A stretch of DNA of 64,000 bases from Streptomyces cyaneus. Lineage in GTDB: Bacteria; Actinomycetota; Actinomycetes; Streptomycetales; Streptomycetaceae. The notes under the pieces are model-generated. The model made no database searches. It worked only from the letters and a program-made list of their open reading frames with translations, and was not told where the DNA came from. The stretch covers positions 1 through 64,000 of the forward strand of contig NZ_RQJW01000022.1 of assembly GCF_004028635.1 (NCBI RefSeq), given 5' to 3'. Both the position numbers and the translations under genes were made by a program. Of the stretch, positions 57,813 to 64,000 are shown one piece after another (the first letter of the stretch is position 1; each line of letters opens with the position of its first letter).

Positions 57813-60419
57813 GTGACAGCGGGAAGCGACTCGGTTCTCGAACTGCTGCCGATGGTGTTCGCCGCCCCGAACGACGCGCTGGCGAGGGCGGAAGGGGTGC
57901 TCGACGCCGATCCGTCGCCGTGGCACGCCTCCGTCGCCCACCAGGTGATCGGCATCTGGCAGCGGGACTGGGGCGACATGCGCATCGCCCTGTACCACCT
58001 GCGGCGTGCCCGGGATCTCGCGGCACGCGCGGATTCGGCCGACCGGGAGGCGGACGCCCTGGCGGCGCTCGGGGTCGCGTTGGTGCATGCGGGGCGCACT
58101 CAGCAGGGGCTGGCCGCGCTGGAGCGCGGGGTCGCGCGCGGCAGCGGACACACACGCGCGCGCGTGCTGTTCCGTCGGGCCTACGCACGCTGGGTCCTGG
58201 GTCATCACCGGGAGGCACTGGAGGACGTACGCAAGGCGATCCCCGTGCTGCGGCAGGCGGAGGACGTCATCTGGACGGCGCGGGCGCTGACCCTGCGCGC
58301 GACCGTGCATCTGGCGCTCGGCGCGATGGACCGTGCGGATGCCGACTTCACGGCGGCCGAGGCGCTGTGGGACACCACGGGCCAGGAGCACGACAAGGCC
58401 GACGCGGTGGAGAGCCGGGGTCTCGCGGCGTTCCGGTCGGGCGACATCCCGGCGGCGCTGCGGCTGCTCGACGAGGCGGAGGAGCGGTACGCCAAGCTAG
58501 GCACGCCGACGTTCATGCTGAACATCCGCCGCTGCGAGGTGCTGATGGCGGCCGGGCTGGCCCCGGAGGCGCTGGCCGAGGCGGACGCGGCGATCTCCGT
58601 GCTCGACGGGATAGGCGGCCAGTCCACCCGCAAGGCGGAGCTGCTGCTGGCCGCCGCGCGTGCCGCCCGGCTGGCGGGCGAGGCGCACACGGCGATCGCG
58701 CGCGCCGACATGGCCGTACGGCTGTTCGCCGGGCAGCGGCGCATGTGGTGGGAGACGCACGCCCGGCTGGTGCTGATCGAGGCGCGGGTGGCCGCCGGGC
58801 GCAGCTCGGGCCGACTGGTGGCCGACACGGCGGCGGTCGCCGAACGGCTGGCCTCCTTCGGCGCGCCGGCCGCGCCGGAGGCGTCGCTGCTCGCGGGCCG
58901 GATGGCGCTCGCCCTGGGCTGGCGGGCCGACGCCGAGCAGCATCTGGCCGTCGCCGCCCGCAGCAGGCGCAGCGGGCCGCCGCTGGCGCGGATGACGGGC
59001 TGGGCGGCGCAGGCGCTGCGGGCGCAGGCGGCCGGGTCGGGGCGCGGCGTCCTGGAGGCCTGCCGGCGTGGCCTGGACGTGCTCGACGCCCACCGGATGA
59101 CGCTGGGCGCCTCGGAGCTCAGGGCCCGGGCCACCGCGCAGGGCGCCGAGCTCGCCGCGCTGGCCCAGCAGGCCAGCCTCGACTCCGGCAGCCCGCGCCG
59201 GCTGTTGGTGTGGAGCGAGCGCTGGCGGGCCACCGCGCTGTCGACGCCGCCGACCCGGCCGCCGGCCGATCCGGAGCTGCAGAGCGACCTGACGGCGTTC
59301 CGGGAGATCGCGGCGCGCGCCGAGGAGGCCCGCAGTGAGGCCCGTCCCCTTCCGGTGCTGGAGCGTGAACAGCGGCGTCTGGAGCGGGAGATACGTGCCC
59401 GGACGCTGCACATGCGCGGCGACACGCCCGGCGACGGCTACCGCTTCGACCCGGGCCGGCTGCTTCAGCGGCTAGGCGACGAGGTGCGGCTGGTCGAACT
59501 CGCCGTGCTGGACGGGCGGGTTCAGGTGCTGTTGTGCGGGCGGGGGCGGGTGCGCCGGTACAAGGGCGGGCTGCTGGCCGAGGCGGAGACCGAGGCCGAG
59601 CACGTCCAGGCCGGGCTGCGGCGGCTGGCGCACCCGGGTGCGGAGGGTCGGCTGCCGGTGGTGGAGGCGGCGGGGCGGCGACTGGAGGAGCTGCTGCTCG
59701 GTCCGGCCGTGGCGCATCTGGGCGAGGGCCCCGTCGTGGTCGTACCGCCGGCCCGGCTGCACCGTGTGCCGTGGGCGCTGCTGCCGTCGCTGCGGGACCG
59801 GGTGCTCAGTGTGTCGCCGTCGGCGAGCAGTTGGCTGCGTGCCCGGGAGACCGAGCCGCCGCCGGGCGGCCGCCCTGTGCTGGTGCGCGGGCCTGGGCTG
59901 GCGACCGGCGGCGCGGAGGTGCCGCACCTGGCCGGCCGGTACGGCGGTGCGGTCGTCCTGGAGCACGCCGACGCGCGCGTGCCGCGCGTACTGGAGGAGC
60001 TCGACGGGGCCGCGCTGGCCCACATCGCCGCCCATGGCGCGTTCCGTACGGACAGCCCCCTGTTCTCGTCGCTGCGGATGGCCGACGGGCCACTCATCGT
60101 GCACGACTTCGAGCGCCTGGACCGCAGCCCGTACCGGATCATCCTCTCCTGCTGCGACACCGCCCGGTTCGCCTCCGTCGGCGCCGACGAACTGCTCGGC
60201 CTGGTCACCGCGCTGCTGCCGCTGGGCACGGCCGGGGTGGTGGCGTGCACGGCCCCCGTCAACGACGCCGCGGTGGTGCCGCTGATGCTCGCGCTGCACA
60301 AGGGACTCAGCGAGGGGCTCTCTCTGGCGGAGGCCCTGCGCGACGCCCGGGCGGCACTCCCGGGCGACGCGCTGCACCAGGCGACCGGGTGGGCGTTCTC
60401 GGCGTTCGGTGCGGCCTGA
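57813..60419 (+). CDS. TPR-CHAT (caspase-like) protease
   Basis: An 868-residue protein. The first 500 residues or so are TPR-like helical repeats (for example ALAALGVALVHAGRTQQGLAAL, RARVLFRRAYARWVLGHHREAL, RALTLRATVHLALGAMDRAD). The C-terminal CHAT domain (about 590-868) carries His741 in HIAAHG and Cys781 in ILSCCDTAR, matching the H and C of HetF-associated caspase-family proteases, followed by LLPLGTAGVVACTAPVND. In other systems TPR-CHAT proteins are activated by a sensor partner and cut a specific target such as a gasdermin or sigma regulator. The GTG at 57813 is chosen for lack of a better start; its ribosome site is weak. Its promoter region is shared with the subtilase operon. Confidence 0.88.
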   Translation: MTAGSDSVLELLPMVFAAPNDALARAEGVLDADPSPWHASVAHQVIGIWQRDWGDMRIALYHLRRARDLAARADSADREADALAALGVALVHAGRTQQGLAALERGVARGSGHTRARVLFRRAYARWVLGHHREALEDVRKAIPVLRQAEDVIWTARALTLRATVHLALGAMDRADADFTAAEALWDTTGQEHDKADAVESRGLAAFRSGDIPAALRLLDEAEERYAKLGTPTFMLNIRRCEVLMAAGLAPEALAEADAAISVLDGIGGQSTRKAELLLAAARAARLAGEAHTAIARADMAVRLFAGQRRMWWETHARLVLIEARVAAGRSSGRLVADTAAVAERLASFGAPAAPEASLLAGRMALALGWRADAEQHLAVAARSRRSGPPLARMTGWAAQALRAQAAGSGRGVLEACRRGLDVLDAHRMTLGASELRARATAQGAELAALAQQASLDSGSPRRLLVWSERWRATALSTPPTRPPADPELQSDLTAFREIAARAEEARSEARPLPVLEREQRRLEREIRARTLHMRGDTPGDGYRFDPGRLLQRLGDEVRLVELAVLDGRVQVLLCGRGRVRRYKGGLLAEAETEAEHVQAGLRRLAHPGAEGRLPVVEAAGRRLEELLLGPAVAHLGEGPVVVVPPARLHRVPWALLPSLRDRVLSVSPSASSWLRARETEPPPGGRPVLVRGPGLATGGAEVPHLAGRYGGAVVLEHADARVPRVLEELDGAALAHIAAHGAFRTDSPLFSSLRMADGPLIVHDFERLDRSPYRIILSCCDTARFASVGADELLGLVTALLPLGTAGVVACTAPVNDAAVVPLMLALHKGLSEGLSLAEALRDARAALPGDALHQATGWAFSAFGAA

Positions 60420-60443
60420 TCGACGGAGGAGGTACCGACTCCC

Positions 60444-62318
60444 CTACGCCGGCTGCGCGTCCGGCAGTTCCACCAGCCACGGCAGTGCGCCGCGGTCGCT
60501 GGCACCGAGGCGGGCGTAGGCGCTGTAGAGGTGGTTGCCGACGGTGCGGACGGACAGGGTGAGCTTCTCGGCGATCTGCCGGTTGCTCATCCCCGTGGCC
60601 GCCAGGGTGACGATCTGCCGTTGCCGGGCGGTCAGTTCGCCGAGGACGAGGCCGGACAGTGCCGGGGTGCGGGCGCCCTGGCAGCGGCGGGCCAGGGCGA
60701 CGGCACGCGTGCGTGCGGTGCGGGCGGCGCGCGGGTCGCGGTGGGCCCGTACGGCCTGGGCGTGCGCCTCGGCCGCGAACAGCAGGAAGCCGCGCTCCGC
60801 CAGCTCTTCGGCCACCTGGTCGAGCGCGAGGCCGTCGCCGCGGGCGAGCGCGTCGGCGTGTGCGGCGAAGACCCCGGTCAGGCGGCCCACGGCACGCTCG
60901 GGGGCGCCGAGGCGGACGGCGTCGTACGCATCGCCGGCGAGCGCCTCGACACTCCCGTCGGCGTCGCCGGCGAGCGCCTCGACAGGCCCGTCGGCATCGC
61001 CGCGGGCCGTTGCCGGCCGGGTGACCGCCCCACCCCCGTGGGGGCGGCCACCCAGGATCTTGTGCGCGGCCGGGGCGTCGCCCGACTGCGCTGCGGCGAG
61101 GGCGAGTTCGAGGCGGCAGGACGGATCGTCAGCGCCGTGCCGCAGCCCCTCCCGCGCCCATGCCGCGGCCTCGCGCAGCTCCCCGCGCAGCCGCGCGAAC
61201 CGGGCGCGTACGGCCGCGTACCCGGCCGGCACCGGCGCGCCCTCCGCGACCAGCCACTCCCCCACGGGCGTCGGCATCGCCCGTACGTCCGTCCGCTCGA
61301 TGCGGCCGGTCAGCGCGGCCCGCTCGACGTCGAGGGCGGCGCCGCACTGCTCGGGCGTACGGGACAGCCGCCTCGCCCGCAGCCGGCCGGCCGCGGCCCG
61401 CAGCACCGGGCCGTGCAGGGGGTGGGCGAGGCGGACGGCGCCCTGGTCGTCGACGTGGACCAGGGAGTCGGCCTCAAGGTGTTCCAGGGCAAGGAGGTGG
61501 AGTTCGTCCAGGTCCAAGGGCAACGGCTCGGCGAAGGCGAGGCGTTCGAGGGTCTCGCGCTCTTCGGGGCAGGTGCGGTCGAGGACGTGCGCGGTACGTT
61601 CCCGTACGGTCGCGGTGACCGGCAGCGGGCCGCGCCACGCCCACTCGTCCGAGTCGGCGACCCGGCTGAGCAGCCCGCGTTCGCGGACCGCGCCCACCAG
61701 GTCGCGCAGCAGCCGCAGGTCCCCCTGGCACAGGCGGTGCAGCCGGTTCACGGTGAGCGGCTCCAGGCGACCGCCCCCGGCTCCGCCCGCCAGCAGTTCG
61801 GCGGTCTCCTCGCGGGGCAGCGGCTCCAGGGTGAGACGGGGCAGGAGTTCACCGGTCCACAGCCGGGAGATCGCGCCCGGGGCCGGGGCGCCGTCGGTGG
61901 TGACGACCAGGAGACGGGTGCGTCCGTGCACGGCCAGCTGGTGGACGAGGGCGGCCGAGGCGTCGTCGAGCAGGTGCGCATCGTCGACCAGGAGCTGTCG
62001 TACGCCGGACAGGTGCTGGAACGCGCCGTGCAGGGAGGCCGTCTCGGGCACGAGGTGTGCGAACGCGGCCAAGCGGATGCGGCGGGTCTCGGGGGTGCCG
62101 GCCACCCTGACGCAGTCGGTGCCGCGGACGGCCTCGGTGACCAGCCGGGTCTTGCCGCAGCCCGCCGGGCCGGTGATCACGATGCCGTGCCGACCGGCGG
62201 TCAAGGACCCTCGGACCAGTTCGAGTTCGTTCTCCCGGCCGGTGAACGGCCAGGGCAGTTCCAGGGTCTTCGCGTCTCGTTCGAAAGTCATCACGGCAAT
62301 AGGAGCGCGGTGACTCAC
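60444..62318 (-). CDS. LuxR-family regulator with N-terminal ATPase (LAL-type)
   Basis: A 624-residue regulator. The N-terminal AAA-type ATPase has Walker A GPAGCGKT (about residues 50-57) and Walker B RQLLVDDAHLLDD (about 107-119). A helical middle follows. The C-terminal LuxR helix-turn-helix (about 555-615) reads LTARQRQIVTLAATGMSNRQIAEKLTLSVRTVGNHLYSAYARLG. It is shorter than classical LAL regulators. The GTG at 62318 is weakly supported, and an ATG at 62291 is possible; neither has a good ribosome site, so a leaderless message is likely. It is convergent with the CHAT gene and divergent from the metzincin gene. Confidence 0.88.
   Translation of the reverse strand: MSHRAPIAVMTFERDAKTLELPWPFTGRENELELVRGSLTAGRHGIVITGPAGCGKTRLVTEAVRGTDCVRVAGTPETRRIRLAAFAHLVPETASLHGAFQHLSGVRQLLVDDAHLLDDASAALVHQLAVHGRTRLLVVTTDGAPAPGAISRLWTGELLPRLTLEPLPREETAELLAGGAGGGRLEPLTVNRLHRLCQGDLRLLRDLVGAVRERGLLSRVADSDEWAWRGPLPVTATVRERTAHVLDRTCPEERETLERLAFAEPLPLDLDELHLLALEHLEADSLVHVDDQGAVRLAHPLHGPVLRAAAGRLRARRLSRTPEQCGAALDVERAALTGRIERTDVRAMPTPVGEWLVAEGAPVPAGYAAVRARFARLRGELREAAAWAREGLRHGADDPSCRLELALAAAQSGDAPAAHKILGGRPHGGGAVTRPATARGDADGPVEALAGDADGSVEALAGDAYDAVRLGAPERAVGRLTGVFAAHADALARGDGLALDQVAEELAERGFLLFAAEAHAQAVRAHRDPRAARTARTRAVALARRCQGARTPALSGLVLGELTARQRQIVTLAATGMSNRQIAEKLTLSVRTVGNHLYSAYARLGASDRGALPWLVELPDAQPA
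60928..60993. repeat. Two 33-bp tandem repeats inside the LuxR gene
   Basis: The copies at 60928-60960 and 60961-60993 differ at three bases and encode two successive 11-residue units (GDADGSVEALA-like). Because 33 is a multiple of three, the frame is kept. They lie in a linker of the regulator. Confidence 0.8.
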
Positions 62319-62389
62319 ATCTGATACACGGGGACTTGAGTAGCCCTCGACTCAGGCGATTGCGGCGGGTCGACGGCAACCTGTTCGGC

Positions 62390-63475
62390 ATGACCGCTCG
62401 CTACTGCTCCCTCGCGCAAGCGTCGGCCCCCGCCTTCGCCCCGGGGCTGGCCGCCGAGCGGCTCAGTGCGCTCATCAGCGGGCGTCGCATGTGGGTCAAC
62501 GGCACCGTGCTGCACTACTACTTCTTCGACCGGGACTCCGACGGATCCGTGATCCCCGACCCGGAGACCGGCAAGGCCCAGCGCGTGTCGTGGGTGGGCG
62601 GCAAGGAACAGCGGGATGTCGTGCGCGAGTGCTTCCAGGAGTGGCAGGGCCTCGGCATCGGGCTGTCGTTCGTGGAGGTGCGAGACCGGTCGGAGGCCGA
62701 GCTGCGCATCGGGTTCCAGTCGGGGGACGGCTCCTGGTCGAACGTGGGCAGGGACGCGCTCCGCGTAGGCCTCAACGACCGCACGATGAACTTCGGCTGG
62801 GACCTGACCGTGCCCGGGGAGCGCGCGACGGCCCTGCACGAGATCGGGCACGCGCTCGGCATGCTGCACGAGCACCAGAGCCCGTTCGCCGGCATCCACT
62901 GGGACGACGAGGCCGTGTTCGCCGATCTGGCGGGCCCGCCGAACTTCTGGAGCCGTGACAAGACGTTCTTCAACATCCTGCGCAAGCTCGACCCGAACGA
63001 GGTCAACGGCTCCGTCTGGGACCCGCACTCGATCATGGAGTACCCCTTCTCGGCCGGGCTGATCCTGGAGCCGGAGCAGTTCCGCGCGGGCCTGAACCCG
63101 GCGGGCGTGCTGTCCAGGACCGACAAGGAGTTCGTCCGGCGCTGGTACCCGCCGGCCGAAACGCCGGGGCCGCAGGAGCTGGTGCCGTTCCGCTCGGTAC
63201 CGCTGCGGCTCGGGCCGGCCGAGCAGGCCGACTTCGTCGTCGAGCCGCCGGAGACCCGCGAGTACACCGTGGGCACCTTCGGCGACAGCGACACGGTGGT
63301 GGTGCTCTTCGAGGAACGGGACGGCGAGCCCCGTTACCTCTCCGCCCAGGACGACGGGGGCACGCCGCACAACGCCACCGTCAAGGCCCGCCTGGTCAAG
63401 GGCCGCCGCTATGTCGTCCGGGTGCGTCTGTATGCCAACTGGGGTTCGGGCGAGACGGCGGTCATGTGCTGGTGA
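62390..63475 (+). CDS. Metzincin zinc protease (matrixin/astacin-like)
   Basis: A 361-residue protein. The zinc motif is His150-Glu151-x2-His154-x5-His160 (HEIGHALGMLHEH), followed by a Met-turn SIMEYPF near residue 207, as in astacin-like metzincins. SFVEVRDRSEAELRIGFQ is the usual edge strand. The C-terminal 120 residues form a beta-rich domain (FVVEPPETREYTVGTFGDSDTVVVLF). There is no classical signal peptide in the reading from the ATG at 62390. A TTG at 62336 would lengthen the N-terminus but leave almost no room for the promoter shared with the LuxR gene. It ends before a strong hairpin. Confidence 0.85.
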   Translation: MTARYCSLAQASAPAFAPGLAAERLSALISGRRMWVNGTVLHYYFFDRDSDGSVIPDPETGKAQRVSWVGGKEQRDVVRECFQEWQGLGIGLSFVEVRDRSEAELRIGFQSGDGSWSNVGRDALRVGLNDRTMNFGWDLTVPGERATALHEIGHALGMLHEHQSPFAGIHWDDEAVFADLAGPPNFWSRDKTFFNILRKLDPNEVNGSVWDPHSIMEYPFSAGLILEPEQFRAGLNPAGVLSRTDKEFVRRWYPPAETPGPQELVPFRSVPLRLGPAEQADFVVEPPETREYTVGTFGDSDTVVVLFEERDGEPRYLSAQDDGGTPHNATVKARLVKGRRYVVRVRLYANWGSGETAVMCW

Positions 63476-63536
63476 CAGCACGGATCCGCTGACGCGCACG
63501 GACGCGACAAGTCCACTGTCCGGTGCCGGGGGAAGC

Positions 63537-63582
63537 GGCCGGGAGTACGCCGCCTTCGGGGGAGGGCGACGTACTCCCGGCC
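63537..63582. terminator. Bidirectional terminator hairpin
   Basis: GGCCGGGAGTACG (63537-63549) and its exact complement CGTACTCCCGGCC (63570-63582) flank a 20-base loop. It lies between the convergent metzincin and WYL-regulator genes. Confidence 0.88.
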
Positions 63583-63589
63583 ATGCCTT

Positions 63590-64000
63590 TCAGTGACCGT
63601 AACGGTCGGCGATGCGGCGGGCCGTCTCCGCCAAGTCCGCCCGCACATCTGCCGGTTCGAGCACTTCCAGCTCCGGTCCGAAGCCGAGGAGTCGACGCCG
63701 GGCCGCGAGCGGCGAGTCGAAGTGCAGGGTGAGCCGGTGCCAGCCGTCCTCCGGGTCCGGGGTCGCGTTTGCGGCGGATCTGGTGTCGCCGAGGATCGCG
63801 GGCAGGGCGGCGAGGGCGTAGGTCGTCAGGCGTACGGCGACGGGGAGTTGGTCCAGGCTCGCCTCGAACTCCGTCGTCCAGCGCGACCAGAACTCCGCGA
63901 GGTCGAAGTCGCCGGGACGGGCGAAGGTGCCGGTCAGCCGCTCCACGCCGGTGATCCGGGCGGCGCGGTGAGCACGGATTCCGTCCCGGGAGCGCGCGAC
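63590..64000 (-). CDS. WYL-domain transcriptional regulator, C-terminal part (runs off the right edge)
   Basis: The leftward frame is open from base 64000 to a stop at 63590 and encodes the last ~136 residues of a YafY-type regulator. RDGIRAHRAARITGVERL is the end of the WYL domain (the R-x-x-R-I motif), followed by FARPGDFDLAEFWSRW and the C-terminal WCX extension ending ADLAETARRIADRYGH. An in-frame ATG at 63946 is internal, not the real start. The N-terminal helix-turn-helix lies outside the window. Such proteins sense ligands or single-stranded DNA and control metabolic or defence genes. Confidence 0.88.
   Translation of the reverse strand, partial: VARSRDGIRAHRAARITGVERLTGTFARPGDFDLAEFWSRWTTEFEASLDQLPVAVRLTTYALAALPAILGDTRSAANATPDPEDGWHRLTLHFDSPLAARRRLLGFGPELEVLEPADVRADLAETARRIADRYGH

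Overview
The window is very GC-rich actinomycete chromosome, almost certainly Streptomyces. Supporting signs are strong third-position GC, frequent GTG and TTG starts, ATGA and GTGA start/stop overlaps, SARP regulators, rare in-frame TTA codons, a monomeric isocitrate dehydrogenase, and the general gene repertoire. All gene names rest on motif recognition by eye; no database was searched.

Left flank (1-5.1 kb): the end of a proline-rich protein gene, then a leftward panD / acetyltransferase / Asp-Glu-racemase-like operon. Next come a decayed transposase fragment, a DUF4246 oxygenase-like gene of visibly different base composition, and a small lipoprotein gene.

Cryptic polyketide cluster (about 5.2-35.5 kb): a leftward run of twelve tightly packed genes (23780 down to 5176) encodes three paralogous flavin halogenase-like proteins, a type II thioesterase, one single-module iterative type I PKS (KS-AT-DH-KR-ACP), and four paralogous DUF1702 (UnbL-type) proteins. 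It also encodes a cation/proton antiporter, an FAD monooxygenase and a 7Fe-type ferredoxin. To the right lie two SARP activators, a TetR regulator and an NTF2-like protein. A rightward operon follows with VOC, SCP2, methyltransferase and YCII genes and an MFS exporter fused to a two-domain sulfurtransferase. TfoX-like, DUF2461 and asparagine-synthetase-like genes come next. Three promoters carry the same geometry (two GTAA-type heptamers 11 bp apart, 8 bp before a -10), which ties both arms to SARP control. DUF1702 is best known from enediyne clusters, but the PKS here is not an enediyne PKS and the other warhead genes are absent, so this looks like a distinct pathway with an unknown product.

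Middle (35.5-55 kb), mostly housekeeping and stress genes: a secreted GH2 beta-galactosidase with an inserted LamG domain; an ABC exporter behind a textbook SoxR promoter; a flippase-like membrane protein; an enoyl-CoA hydratase; and a carbohydrate-kinase relic. They are followed by MscS, an M1 metallopeptidase, icd with a strong terminator, an IclR pseudogene, a MerR/DUF3291/MFS/TetR resistance-type cassette (TetR frameshifted), an AlkZ/YcaQ-like DNA glycosylase and an N-formylglutamate amidohydrolase.

Right end (55.1-64 kb): an ECF sigma factor, a small partner protein and a cytoplasmic-type subtilase are coupled on one strand. Opposite them is a TPR-CHAT (caspase-like) protease, followed by a large LuxR ATPase regulator and a metzincin. 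This puts three mechanistic classes of protease beside a sigma factor, a possible regulated proteolysis or conflict system. A partial WYL regulator closes the window. No tRNA, rRNA, CRISPR or intact insertion sequence was seen.
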